Of a DNA stretch of 58,421 bases, positions 16,321 through 25,440 are shown piece by piece. Under the pieces are notes generated by a model. It worked only from the letters and a program-made list of their open reading frames with translations. It had not been told where the DNA came from and made no database searches. Position 1 is the first letter of the stretch. Each line of letters begins with the position of its first letter. A program made the position numbers and the translations under genes. Origin of the DNA: Shewanella surugensis (GTDB taxonomy: Bacteria; Pseudomonadota; Gammaproteobacteria; Enterobacterales; Shewanellaceae); NCBI RefSeq assembly GCF_023284005.1, contig NZ_JAKIKS010000021.1:1-58421 (forward strand), written 5' to 3'.

Positions 16321-18825
16321 ATGTTATTTTTCGCCTATAAGAGAATGATAATTCTTTTACTGCTTATTATATTGGTATCTGGCTGCAATGATAATGCAGC
16401 CACCACAGAACCCCCTCGACTGATCGTGCTCGTCACCTTAGATCAAGGCCGATTTGACTATCCATTAGCAGCGATAGACAGCCCAAGTACTGAGAATAGC
16501 CAATCCGGTTATACCGGATATGGCTTGGCCGAAAAAGAACCTAATTCAGCCTATGCTAAATTTAAAAAGCAGGGGTTTGTGGCCGATTTTGCGTTAATAG
16601 AGCACAGCTCAACCCTCACACCTCAAGGTCATCACACAATCAATACCGGTGGAAACCCTTGGAGTCATGGCTTCCCGAGCATTGATTATACCCGCTATGA
16701 TATCAATGCCGCTAAACAGTATGAATGCGCTGATAACCGTTATTCTACTTTGGGACTGACGCAAACGAGTAATAATATTGCAAATGCTTACATGGGTTGC
16801 CAGTCAAGCTATACCATGGTGTGCCCATTCACCAAAGAGTATATCACTGATGATACTCATCAAGTGGTTGAGGCTCCGCCTTGCAGTTTCCCAACCTCCG
16901 TGGTCAATGAAAAAGGACAAGTTGTCGATAAAAGCTATTACTTTTCCTATTTAAACGGCGGAACCACCGCGCTAGCTCAAGCCCCGATCACACTGGGTGA
17001 TGCCATTTATAAGACCTATAACCAAGACAATAGTGATCCCCATGCTAATAAAAAAAATAATGGTAAAGTAAAAGTCTTCGGTATTGGCTCTTGGGACGAA
17101 CCAGGCATCACTATGATGGGACGCAGCGGGCGTTTTTTATCGGTCAACACCTTAAACGGGCAATACACTAGCAGTAACTACTTTTACCCCCAAGGTTTAC
17201 CCACATGGCTCAACACCTTCAATCAGAAAAATGACTTAATCGGTTACTATCAAAAACTCGCACAAGATCCCAAAGAGCCCATGCTAGCCCTTTCCTCTGA
17301 TAATTCAGGCTTTGACTGGATCATACCCAATACACTCGAGAGTTATCAAAATGCAGAATTTCAACAAGACGATCGTCATTTAGCTTGGATGGAGCCACCC
17401 GTAGCAATCAATGATCAAGGGCAAACAATCACACAAAATCCAAACTATCCACATCATTTCTCGAACCAGTCACTCTCAGAGTTGACCCAACAAGCTTACT
17501 TCGCCCCTTTTTCTGAAGGGCGTAATTTTGAGCTCGCCAAAGAACTCATCATTCAAGAAGATTTGGGGCAAGATGCTGCGCCTGATCTATTAATTTTAAA
17601 TTTAAGTGCACTGGATATGGTCGGGCATATGTATGGCCCCGATAGTATCGAGCATGAACAAACTCTTGGCTTTATTAATCGACGTTTTGGTGAATTCCTC
17701 GATTTTATTCAAAAACGATTAGGCAAAGACAATGTACTGGTCATCTTTACCGCCGATCATGGCATGGACTCCGTCCCCGAATTTCTCAACAATGCCGCTG
17801 GCGTCAATTATCAAAATCAAAAACGCTTTACTCAACAAGCCCAATTTTACACTCAAGCTGACACAGCCTTAGATCCCGCAGCCATCAGTAAGTTAAATCA
17901 ACAAGCTAATCGATTATGTCTGGTTAAAAATGCTGGCCTCGGCGAATGTCAGCAAGAAATTAATCCCGACCAAGTCTATTTGCTAGAAACCATTAACCAA
18001 GCGATCAGCACGTTACTCAATCGATCGGATCGCTATGTCGCCGAAATCACTAATCCTGGTATTTTTCTCAATAGACAACAAATCGTCTCTGCACTGCCCA
18101 ATGGCGGCTACCCGCAAACCTTAGCAGGCTACCAAACTTTCATTAATGATTTAATCACGCAACTCAAGGTGCAAGCCCAAAAACAACAACCTCAAAGTGT
18201 CGATAGCTATTATTCAACATTCACCCTGCGCAACACCCCACTGGCCTCTCTTGATTACAAAAAAGACGCCTTACTCAGAAAAGCGATACTCTCCACCGAC
18301 AGAAATAATACCAATAGCGCACTCGTCACAACCGATGCTGGCAACTCATTTTCCATTACCACTGGACGCTCTGGCGACATTACCGTCGTGCCCACATCCC
18401 ATAGCTATTTCTACCAAGGTGAAAAAGATGCCGCTATGCACGGCACACCTGAGTGGTACGACAGTGCCATTCAGTTGATGTTCTGGGGAAATAAAGTGAC
18501 TCAACAAAGACTACCACTGCTCACTCAGCCCATGCGAGAGCGCAGCATCGTTCGTCAGCGCGATATCACCCCCACCATTGCCGCCATATTGAATATCCCT
18601 ATTCAGCATTATCCACTGCCCGGAAAAAACCAAAATAACCAAATTTATGGCAAACCCATCAATGACATTATGGTGATGTATAACAAGATATCGCCCTATC
18701 AATCCGTACCAGAATTACAAGCAAATGATAAATACATGGAAAATACGCCACTGGAATACTTAGGCCCGCCAACGAAAAAGACCAGCAACTGGATCCCAGC
18801 TTCAAATACTCAAGTCACTCATTAG
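16321..18825 (+). CDS. Lipoprotein of the alkaline phosphatase superfamily (type I phosphodiesterase/PafA-like)
   Basis: An 834-residue lipoprotein (lipobox LVSGC, Cys at residue 22), so anchored in the envelope. Alkaline phosphatase superfamily motifs are in order: VTLDQGRFDY (first metal Asp), STLTPQGHHTINTGG (candidate nucleophile Thr and PafA-like GHHTINTG), LSALDMVGHMYGP (Asp and His), FTADHGMD (Asp-His) and AAMHGTPEW (last His). It probably hydrolyses phosphate mono- or diesters, perhaps nucleotides. It is longer than PafA (~550 residues), with insertions between the motifs. A ribosome site AGGTG precedes the ATG, and an intrinsic terminator follows at 18916-18953. Confidence 0.8.
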   Translation: MLFFAYKRMIILLLLIILVSGCNDNAATTEPPRLIVLVTLDQGRFDYPLAAIDSPSTENSQSGYTGYGLAEKEPNSAYAKFKKQGFVADFALIEHSSTLTPQGHHTINTGGNPWSHGFPSIDYTRYDINAAKQYECADNRYSTLGLTQTSNNIANAYMGCQSSYTMVCPFTKEYITDDTHQVVEAPPCSFPTSVVNEKGQVVDKSYYFSYLNGGTTALAQAPITLGDAIYKTYNQDNSDPHANKKNNGKVKVFGIGSWDEPGITMMGRSGRFLSVNTLNGQYTSSNYFYPQGLPTWLNTFNQKNDLIGYYQKLAQDPKEPMLALSSDNSGFDWIIPNTLESYQNAEFQQDDRHLAWMEPPVAINDQGQTITQNPNYPHHFSNQSLSELTQQAYFAPFSEGRNFELAKELIIQEDLGQDAAPDLLILNLSALDMVGHMYGPDSIEHEQTLGFINRRFGEFLDFIQKRLGKDNVLVIFTADHGMDSVPEFLNNAAGVNYQNQKRFTQQAQFYTQADTALDPAAISKLNQQANRLCLVKNAGLGECQQEINPDQVYLLETINQAISTLLNRSDRYVAEITNPGIFLNRQQIVSALPNGGYPQTLAGYQTFINDLITQLKVQAQKQQPQSVDSYYSTFTLRNTPLASLDYKKDALLRKAILSTDRNNTNSALVTTDAGNSFSITTGRSGDITVVPTSHSYFYQGEKDAAMHGTPEWYDSAIQLMFWGNKVTQQRLPLLTQPMRERSIVRQRDITPTIAAILNIPIQHYPLPGKNQNNQIYGKPINDIMVMYNKISPYQSVPELQANDKYMENTPLEYLGPPTKKTSNWIPASNTQVTH

Positions 18826-18915
18826 CATACAGTGATTTGGACCTGAACTTGATTTGAGTTTGGGTTTGGGTTAAAAGCAGCCAAGCTGCAATAGCAACCC
18901 GTTTATATCACTGTC

Positions 18916-18953
18916 AATAAGAGGGCTTCAGTCTTTATCTGAAGCCCCTTATT
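18916..18953 (+). terminator. Intrinsic terminator after the phosphatase-like gene
   Basis: AATAAG-(A)-GGGCTTCAG pairs with CTGAAGCCCCTTATT across a seven-base loop (15 pairs, one bulge). It is almost symmetrical and could serve both strands. Confidence 0.75.
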
Positions 18954-19011
18954 CTTATGTTTAACGCTCACCTTTATCTTCATTTTTATTTTAACGTAGG
19001 ACGAAAAGTTA

Positions 19012-19086
19012 AGCCTGTCCTAACTTGGCTTCTAAGTTGAGTGAGCTGTCTATGGATAGTGTTAAGAACGTGAGTTTTGACTCACA
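19012..19086 (+). repeat. Two-hairpin intergenic repeat, copy A
   Basis: Contains GCCTGTCCTAA (19014-19024), a hairpin CTGTC-tatg-GATAG (from 19046), and a second hairpin GTGAGT-TTTG-ACTCAC (19070-19085). The same order of blocks recurs at 25075-25161. In copy A the first stem is changed but still pairs, which points to selection on structure or a common mobile origin. The rest of this 670-base gene-free gap (18826-19497) holds only the two terminators. Confidence 0.6.
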
Positions 19087-19432
19087 TTGAACCTTAAGCG
19101 ATAACGTTATCTGTATACCGTTAGTTCCTTAATTCGCTATCGCTTGTTCTGGGATCTAGTGGGATGCTCTGGAATGTTGTGGAATGTTGTACAGAGATTG
19201 TTGTCACTCCATCAGACCTCGACAGACAGAGGACATACCACTTCAGATACATATTTGGCTTTGCAAGCTCAGCGACATCTACACAGTGTTTCAAAACAAA
19301 AGTAAAAACATTAACGCAATGTGCTACATCGGTCTGTGATGTTATAAAGTTTACTCTGATCCCATATTCCCTCATGATCTCTAACCCATAGTTTGACCAT
19401 CCCACAAACTCTCTTTTTAAGGCTAATCCCAT

Positions 19433-19458
19433 AAAAGCGAACCCTGAGGTTCGCTTTT
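19433..19458 (-). terminator. Intrinsic terminator of the copper cluster
   Basis: Perfect 11-bp stem AAAAGCGAACC/GGTTCGCTTTT with CTGA loop, 40 bases beyond the stop of the NTF2-like gene. In the minus direction the stem ends in TTTTAT. Confidence 0.8.
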
Positions 19459-19497
19459 GCATCAACAATCATAATCGCTTTTTGCGATAATGGTTTG

Positions 19498-19989
19498 TTA
19501 TGACCAATGAATATGGACAATTTTCCAAGTGTTATCACTTTGACGTTTTAACACTAAGGTTTCCATATTGGTTGAGTCTACTTTTTTGCCTTTGTATTCA
19601 CCCACAACATGACTGACCGAGGTTGCGATGGCGATATCGCCTGTTACCCTCACTTGTCGCTCTTTAAGATTAATGGTCAAACCTTTTAAATACGCCATAT
19701 CGGCTTGAAGATGACCACTGGCATAAACCGCCAATGAAGGCTCGACGCTACCGCCTTCATAAATAAGCACATCCGTTGCTAACACCTGCTTCACACCCGC
19801 CTCATCACTGGCTTTTAGTGCGCGGTGAAATTGCTTAACGACTTTAGCAGCCGGTAAATTCTCACCAATAAATGCAGCAGGCCCATTGTCATGAGGCTCG
19901 TTACCATGAGCCCAAGCCAAGGAGCTTATGCTAGTGCAAGCTGCCAGTAGCAACCCAATACCTAAACTGATTATTTTTCTGTGTCTCAT
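19498..19989 (-). CDS. Secreted NTF2-like (SnoaL/DUF4440-type) protein
   Basis: A 163-residue protein with a signal peptide (..GLLLAACTSISSLAWAHG) and a compact NTF2-like domain (VVKQFHRALKASDEAGVKQV..., ending WKIVHIHWS, the usual last strand of SnoaL/DUF4440 proteins). Such domains form small-molecule pockets; the ligand is unknown. It is the last gene of a minus-strand copper cluster, 45 bases after copD. The His-rich HGNEPHDNG segment after the signal peptide would suit metal binding (inference). The start at 19989 is chosen because AAGGA lies eight bases upstream; the frame is open to 20004. A cysteine inside the hydrophobic stretch (LLAAC) also allows a lipoprotein. Confidence 0.7.
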   Translation of the reverse strand: MRHRKIISLGIGLLLAACTSISSLAWAHGNEPHDNGPAAFIGENLPAAKVVKQFHRALKASDEAGVKQVLATDVLIYEGGSVEPSLAVYASGHLQADMAYLKGLTINLKERQVRVTGDIAIATSVSHVVGEYKGKKVDSTNMETLVLKRQSDNTWKIVHIHWS

Positions 19990-20034
19990 TATTATTCCTT
20001 TCATTTTATGTCATTAACAATAATACCGATATCA

Positions 20035-20937
20035 CTATTGCAGGCTAACGGGCCCAAGAACACTCGATAAAACCCCTGTCACCGTTAAAATAAGGAATAC
20101 AATCCCCAACTCAATGCCAATAGAGTGTTTTAACTTAGCTCTGGCTGCAACACCTTGGCTCAACTGAGGCGATAAGCGCCATTTATGACTCGCTGCAATG
20201 CCAAAAAGCACCACCACTAAACTGAGTTTAACGCTAATCGCCAGCCCATAAGGACTGTCAACAAACGCCGCCACATGATCGAATAACAGCCATAGCAATC
20301 CTGAACCAGAAAACAACACCAGCGCCACAATGGCCATTCCCAGCTGTCCAAATCGGTGCATGACTCGGGTTAATAATACTGGCTCACTCTCATCACACAT
20401 CCGCCACAATGGATAAAGCGATCCCACCCAACTGGCAATAGCGACGAGATGCATAACAATCAAAGCCTGAGCCCAAGGTGCCAGTTCAGTGCTATGCCCG
20501 ATAACACTAAAGCTAAAGGCTAACAGACTCCCACTTAAGCCTAACACCCCATAAGCCACTCCTCTGCTCACGGTTATCTTGCTCATACACAATAAGCTCG
20601 CCACCAAGGCTAAAATAAAGCCGCTAACACGCCAACGCACCGCCTCACCCACTGAACTGTCCCAGAGAAACGCTTGCATTTGCGCGTCGAACATCCCCCA
20701 AAAACCCTGCTCTGCAAACGAGCCGACTAATGCCAAATAATTAAGGCTAATCGCCACCAGTCCCAAAACCGCGCCGAAACCAATATAGGCTCGAATAAAT
20801 CGCGCCTCAGCGGGATCTGCCCGCGTCAGGCACAACATTAAGCTACCCCCGATGACGGCAGCCACACTCAAATACATCAATCCTTTAAACACAATGGCTA
20901 AGATCTCAAACGTATTCAACAACATCATCTCAATCAC
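20035..20937 (-). CDS. copD: Copper resistance protein CopD
   Basis: A 300-residue inner-membrane protein with eight hydrophobic segments and the CopD pattern, including HLVAIASWVGSLYPLW with conserved His and Trp. CopD works with periplasmic CopC and is thought to move copper across the inner membrane. Its start overlaps the copC stop by four bases (ATGA), so the two are translationally coupled. It belongs to a five-gene minus-strand copper cluster. Confidence 0.85.
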   Translation of the reverse strand: MIEMMLLNTFEILAIVFKGLMYLSVAAVIGGSLMLCLTRADPAEARFIRAYIGFGAVLGLVAISLNYLALVGSFAEQGFWGMFDAQMQAFLWDSSVGEAVRWRVSGFILALVASLLCMSKITVSRGVAYGVLGLSGSLLAFSFSVIGHSTELAPWAQALIVMHLVAIASWVGSLYPLWRMCDESEPVLLTRVMHRFGQLGMAIVALVLFSGSGLLWLLFDHVAAFVDSPYGLAISVKLSLVVVLFGIAASHKWRLSPQLSQGVAARAKLKHSIGIELGIVFLILTVTGVLSSVLGPVSLQ

Positions 20938-21332
20938 ATTTTGTGATGAGATTGATGCTCGGCTGACAGTTTGCTGCCATGGAACATAAACTGATATTGC
21001 CCCTTCATTTTATGGCCATCGTTTCCCATAATCATCCAAGTCACCTGATAATTCCCCGCCATTAACACAGGCAAAGACACGGAAAAATCAGACTGACTTT
21101 CTCCATGATTGGGTAGCGTCAATGCGATATCCTTATCCCCATCATTGAGGCGTAACTTGACTAACCGTACTGGCGCCGAAAAATTGAGTTCAAGCTGACT
21201 CGGTGATTGATTGAGCATGGCGCCCTCAGTAGGCATGGAACCCACCAGCCCCACATGGGCCAATACAGAAGTGCTAAATAAACAGACTAGGGTGAATAGG
21301 ACGATATTGATGGGTTTTATAATGGATTTCAT
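20934..21332 (-). CDS. copC: Periplasmic copper-binding protein CopC
   Basis: A 132-residue protein with a cleavable signal peptide ending VLA-HVGLV, so that the mature protein starts with His, the copper ligand typical of CopC. The Ig-like domain follows, with PTEGA, LNFSAPV and the MGNDGHKMKGQYQF segment, whose Asp-x-His supplies the other Cu(II) ligands. Mature size (~105) is normal. The C-terminal tail HQSHHKM could add metal binding. It is coupled to copD. Confidence 0.88.
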   Translation of the reverse strand: MKSIIKPINIVLFTLVCLFSTSVLAHVGLVGSMPTEGAMLNQSPSQLELNFSAPVRLVKLRLNDGDKDIALTLPNHGESQSDFSVSLPVLMAGNYQVTWMIMGNDGHKMKGQYQFMFHGSKLSAEHQSHHKM

Positions 21333-21402
21333 ATACGTGACCTTCTACAACTAATTAATAAAAATAAAATTCGAATATCAATCAAATAGATCATGACATT
21401 CA

Positions 21403-21921
21403 TTACTCAAGTGATGCTTCAAGACTATTAACTCGCCCATATAATACCGTGCTACCATCCTGTTTTAACAATAAGATATCATAAGGGCGAAACATGTCTT
21501 GGTATTCCATCCCCGGACTGCCTACAGGCATGGCCGGAACGCTAAGGCCTAAAGCATCTTCTGGTGGCGCCGCTAAAAATGCTTTAACAAACTGAGCGGG
21601 GATATGGCCTTCAAACACATAGCCATCGGCAGAGATCCCGGTATGACAAGACTGATAAGCAGGACCAATCCCTTTCGATTGCTTCAGCGCATCTAAATGA
21701 TGAGTATTATGGGTTTGAACCATAAAACCTCGCTCATTCATATAAGCAACCCACTGCTTACAACAACTACAATTCGGGCTTTTATACACATCAAGCATCA
21801 AGGGTTCACGCTTAAGCGCTGCCTCAGCATGTGCCAAAGGCATAACCCCAAGCGTCAACACGACAATCAAGCATCCTCTTGCCCATCGACGAACAAAAAA
21901 ATAAAAATGAATGATAAACAC
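21403..21921 (-). CDS. DUF411 (CopG-like) metal-binding protein
   Basis: A secreted protein of ~172 residues. After an N-terminal hydrophobic signal (..LIVVLTLGVMPLAHAEA) comes the DUF411 domain: DVYKSPNCSCCKQWVAYM with a CxCC metal site, SCHTG, EGHIPAQ, and VPAMPVGSPGMEYQ. The family is found next to copper and silver resistance genes. The frame is open to 22002, but a GTG at 21921 with a perfect GGAGG seven bases upstream is the likely start. It is transcribed with copC/copD (70-base gap). Confidence 0.85.
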   Translation of the reverse strand: MFIIHFYFFVRRWARGCLIVVLTLGVMPLAHAEAALKREPLMLDVYKSPNCSCCKQWVAYMNERGFMVQTHNTHHLDALKQSKGIGPAYQSCHTGISADGYVFEGHIPAQFVKAFLAAPPEDALGLSVPAMPVGSPGMEYQDMFRPYDILLLKQDGSTVLYGRVNSLEASLE

Positions 21922-22028
21922 AGTATGACCTCCAAAACAGGTTAGGCTACATGCGTTAAATAACACGCTGCAGTCAAACCTACTCAGTAAAAATACAAAC
22001 AAAAAATATCAGTTAAATTTGAGTATTA

Positions 22029-22523
22029 TCATATAATGGATATCGGAGGTCGATATAAAGAAGCTCGATATTGAGGCTTAACTTGGGAGGGTAAAATAAA
22101 GGTAGGCTGCACACCTTGAGACAGTGAAATCAGTACAGGAAGCGCCATATTAAGGGCGGCAGAGACACAAGAGCCCAGTTCGCAATGACACTGAGCTTCA
22201 GCACTCATTTGTGATTCATTTTCATGACAATAAGCCTGAACGGTCACGCCACTATCAGCGACTGAAGCAGCCACCTTGATTGAAGGCGTTAACGCATTAC
22301 TCATCACAATAGGAGTCGGCATAGCCGCTGTCATATTCATCGCACAGGGGACGATCGCAGACGCCAATGCCTGACTTACCAATGCCAGTAACATTAATAC
22401 CACTATGATCAGCTGCCGAATATGCAATCGAGCCTTTCCTATCATTAATGAAGGAAGGTACTTTTTATCGCTAAGCGACTTTAAATAAGTACCTTGTAAC
22501 CACAGAATATTAACCCAACTCAC
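22029..22523 (-). CDS. Small Cys/His/Met-containing secreted protein of the copper cluster
   Basis: A protein of up to 164 residues, not firmly recognised. It has a signal-peptide-like segment (RQLIIVVLMLLALVSQALAS), a Met/Cys stretch (PCAMNMTAAM), CHENESQMSAEAQCHCELG with four Cys/His positions, and a C-terminus ending SLYRPPIS. The last motif resembles DUF2946-like proteins of copper operons (recollection, weak). The position at the head of the copC/copD/DUF411 cluster and the potential metal ligands suggest a copper sensor or binder in the envelope. The frame starts with a GTG at 22523; the ATG at residue 27 is an alternative. Confidence 0.55.
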   Translation of the reverse strand: MSWVNILWLQGTYLKSLSDKKYLPSLMIGKARLHIRQLIIVVLMLLALVSQALASAIVPCAMNMTAAMPTPIVMSNALTPSIKVAASVADSGVTVQAYCHENESQMSAEAQCHCELGSCVSAALNMALPVLISLSQGVQPTFILPSQVKPQYRASLYRPPISII

Positions 22524-22623
22524 TCATATCCCCAACAACTATTTATACCCAAGCCCGTTTAGTGTGCTCAATTCAGTTGAAGCCTGCATCTTCCATGGTT
22601 ACCGGGATAGGCGCCAAAATGTG

Positions 22624-24789
22624 CTATTCAATATCATCAGACTGCGTTTGTACCGCTTCTTGTAATTGCTGCTCTACCATGCTTTGTAACGGCTTATCAT
22701 CAATAGAAGCCCTTAACTCGCTGTCTTCAATATCGTCCGAGTCTTGCAATATTTCGAGCATATCCGATGCCACTTCAGGAAAAGAATCCACAAAGGTACT
22801 GGCAATATCCACCGCATGTTCGGGGACATTATCCACCATATGATTAACATAAATATTGGCGGCATTTTCGATATTGTCTAACGCATCAGCCGAGAACGTT
22901 TGCTCACTGTCATGTTCACCGCCACTGTCACTTTCACTGTCAATTAAGTTTTGAACATAGGCTTCGGCCACATCATTTGACGCTTCAGGTAATGATTCTG
23001 ATACCGTGAAGGCAAGCTCTGCCGACTGCTCAGGAGACACATCGGTTAAACGATTATACAGTTCTGTTGCCGTATTTTCTGAAGCGGCAGCGACCCTATC
23101 GACGGGTCGCATCGCATCTAAAGAATCAGATAGATTTGTCACGTACTCTTCTGTCATTTCCAATAGTTCACTCGGATATTCTTCGACCATATTCTCAGCG
23201 GCCAACGCCATTAAATCAATACCGTCATCGGGCATTGCATTAGCAATCGCGACAACAATATTAGTGAATTGATCCGGATACTCAGTGGTGATCCAATCAA
23301 CAAGTTGATCGGCTTGTTCAGGAGACGCATTGGTTAATGCCTCTGCAATGTGAATACTCATTTGTGGGGCGGCAGACGTAATTGCCGCATATAATTGACT
23401 AATGTCGATCGCATCTATGGTACTTAATGCCGCTGCTAAGTTCGACGCGTTTTTAGGATCTCTTAACACCAATGCTTTCACCATATTCACCGCAGCCGAT
23501 GGGTTTTTACTCGCCAAGCTAATCGCCACCTCCACTTCTGCAGTGGCTTCAAATTGTGCCTCAGCATAGTGTGTACGAGGATCCAATTCCGACACCACAC
23601 CACTGGGTGTTTGCATGATAAAGCTTTCTTGGTCATCAACAGGTAAAGCGTGTCGTAACTTCATTAGAACACTGATAAAAAGTAACAAGGTTAAGGCGGT
23701 AACACTCATAAAACTAAACAGCGCGCTACTGCCAAAAGCACTCATTACCACTGAGGCAAGGTAAGGTCCGACAATACTGCCTAATGCATAGATCAATAAT
23801 AAGGAACTCATTGCCGACAAGATTTGCTCTTTCAACACGGTTTCAAAAGTTTCAGCCATACTCATGGGGTAAAAACAGGCAACCAATCCCGTAATGAGTG
23901 CAATCACTAATAACGATAAGGTAAACATACCACTGGACATCAGCAGTGATACCGTCAAACAAAGCCCGATGAGCGTCGACACCATCAATAGCATGATTTT
24001 TCGACGATCAAAATTATCCGATAAATAAGCAATAGGGAATTGTAAAATGATCGCACCAGAAATCGCTGCCCCCATAAAGATGGATAAATCTAAACCTGCA
24101 ATGCCATGTTTACTGGCAAAAATAGGTAACATATTAATTAAACCTGCGTACAGGAACCCGCTATAAAAACTACTGATGACACCGAGAGGAGACAGTTTGA
24201 ACACGGTCATTAAAGACATCGACTGACTATCTTCAACGATTGGGCCTTTTTGCCGACTAATGACAATAGGGGTAATAGACAAGCTAAATAAAATACCGCA
24301 AATAACAAACAGGGTAATGTCATCGATCGGCGCGACATTTAATAAAAATTGCCCCGAAAAAAGTGCAGTCATCATCATCATCTGATTAATAGACAGTATT
24401 CTGCCTCTGTTTTTTTCAGTCGCACTATCACTGAGCCAACTATCCAATGTGGCATTAATGCAAGCAATACAAAAACCGGTGAGGATCCTCATACCTGCGA
24501 GCATGAAAGGCTCGGGATAGAGCCCAGAAAGCAAAATAGCAACGGATGTTAAACTACCACACATCGCAAATATTCGTATGTGACCCACACTTTGTAATAA
24601 GCTACGGCTGTAGTACGCACCCAACACAAAACCGACGTATAACATAGATAACACTAAGCCAATATTATCAAGGCTCACACCATCATTCTGCATACGCACA
24701 GGTAACAAAATATTGCTTAGACCGTAGCCCAACATCAATAAAAACCCACTAATGAGTAGCAACATAAAAGGTTTAAGGGTGGTCTTCAC
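22624..24789 (-). CDS. MFS transporter with long 15-residue-repeat C-terminal tail
   Basis: A 721-residue protein. Residues ~1-375 form a 12-segment major facilitator (..LVLSMLYVGFVLGAYYSRSLL.. and FDRRKIMLL, the MFS loop motif), resembling sugar or drug efflux members such as YcaD. Residues 378-721 are an acidic, helical tail in which a Pro-led unit recurs every 15 residues (Pro at about 430, 445, 475, 490, 505, 520, then pairs at 586/601 and 656/671), e.g. SPEQADQLVDWITTE. MFS proteins normally end ~20 residues after the last membrane segment, so the tail is a second, cytoplasmic module of unknown role. The GTG start at 24789 has GAGAA eight bases upstream. The substrate is unknown. Confidence 0.75.
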   Translation of the reverse strand: MKTTLKPFMLLLISGFLLMLGYGLSNILLPVRMQNDGVSLDNIGLVLSMLYVGFVLGAYYSRSLLQSVGHIRIFAMCGSLTSVAILLSGLYPEPFMLAGMRILTGFCIACINATLDSWLSDSATEKNRGRILSINQMMMMTALFSGQFLLNVAPIDDITLFVICGILFSLSITPIVISRQKGPIVEDSQSMSLMTVFKLSPLGVISSFYSGFLYAGLINMLPIFASKHGIAGLDLSIFMGAAISGAIILQFPIAYLSDNFDRRKIMLLMVSTLIGLCLTVSLLMSSGMFTLSLLVIALITGLVACFYPMSMAETFETVLKEQILSAMSSLLLIYALGSIVGPYLASVVMSAFGSSALFSFMSVTALTLLLFISVLMKLRHALPVDDQESFIMQTPSGVVSELDPRTHYAEAQFEATAEVEVAISLASKNPSAAVNMVKALVLRDPKNASNLAAALSTIDAIDISQLYAAITSAAPQMSIHIAEALTNASPEQADQLVDWITTEYPDQFTNIVVAIANAMPDDGIDLMALAAENMVEEYPSELLEMTEEYVTNLSDSLDAMRPVDRVAAASENTATELYNRLTDVSPEQSAELAFTVSESLPEASNDVAEAYVQNLIDSESDSGGEHDSEQTFSADALDNIENAANIYVNHMVDNVPEHAVDIASTFVDSFPEVASDMLEILQDSDDIEDSELRASIDDKPLQSMVEQQLQEAVQTQSDDIE

Positions 24790-25074
24790 AAGGCGGTTCT
24801 CATTTCTCTATTCAAAGTTCAGCTTCTACGGTATGCACTAAAAAATAGCAGCATTTACTCGACTTTAGGAGTAAGTCACACAATACGCCTATATTATACT
24901 AATCCAGTTCAATATGTGAGCTTTCAGCGGATATTCGTAATACTTTATAACTAGTGGATGTAGTGCTGGTTTAAATGGAGTATTAATCATTCTACCCTGT
25001 ATGCTACCAGTATGAATGAGACTTCCTTTTTATCTCTTTGAACAAGGGTACAGAAGAATAAAATAAAAGTGATG

Positions 25075-25161
25075 CCTGTCCTAAGAGTACTAAGAATGAA
25101 TCGCTAAGCTGCCTGTACGGCAGTGGTAAGATAGTGAATCAGATCGTGAGTTCCCACTCAC
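25075..25161 (+). repeat. Two-hairpin intergenic repeat, copy B, with type I-F CRISPR-like repeat
   Basis: Starts with GCCTGTCCTAA like copy A, then a hairpin CTGCC-tgtac-GGCAG (25109-25123), then GTGAGT-TCCC-ACTCAC (25146-25161). The 22 bases 25104-25125 are identical to the core of the Pectobacterium-type I-F CRISPR repeat as I remember it (read on the other strand, Csy4 stem included). Only one such unit is present: there is no second repeat at 32-base spacer distance and no cas gene, so this is not a CRISPR array. Confidence 0.65.
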
Positions 25162-25184
25162 ACGGGGCTGAGTCATAGACTAGC

Positions 25185-25440
25185 GTCTGGCCATGTAGGT
25201 ATTGGCAAGTGTCTTGCTATTGGTAATCATATTGAAATTCATTGCTGCCACAGGCTCTTTTGCAGATACCTCTGTGACACACTGCAAGTATCTGACTAGT
25301 ATGAATAGCAGGGAATGCCAAATCATATCGGTATTGGTTAAGAGTATTTGTATGACATTGGTTTAGTTGAATTAATTTCTGCCGCAGGCTAAAGTCGTGG
25401 ATTTCCATCCACACTGGGCCAAAGGGGATCAACAGCAATC
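25185..25440 (-). repeat. Dispersed intergenic repeat (copy 1)
   Basis: On the minus strand two related modules follow each other: ATCCACGACTTTAGCCTGCG (from ~25403) and ACAGAGGTATCTGCA (25261-25275), the latter followed by AGCCTGTGGCAG. The same blocks recur in the gap at 31592-31770. The stretch contains GTGGAT-TTCC-ATCCAC. The 91-codon open frame across it lacks any recognisable protein and is most likely spurious. The rest of the 24790-25824 gap shows nothing else. Confidence 0.6.

Noticed and set aside
19121..19538. Three overlapping small open frames on both strands
   Set aside because: They cover a terminator and AT-rich spacer and show no domain, signal or ribosome site.
22551..22612. 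Short pair of sequences resembling the MITE termini (TATACCCAAGC and GCATCTTCC..CCGGGATA)
   Set aside because: Too degenerate and too short to be called an element without a genome-wide comparison.
25104..25125. CRISPR array
   Set aside because: Only one repeat unit is present, with no second copy at spacer distance and no cas gene; kept as a repeat element instead.
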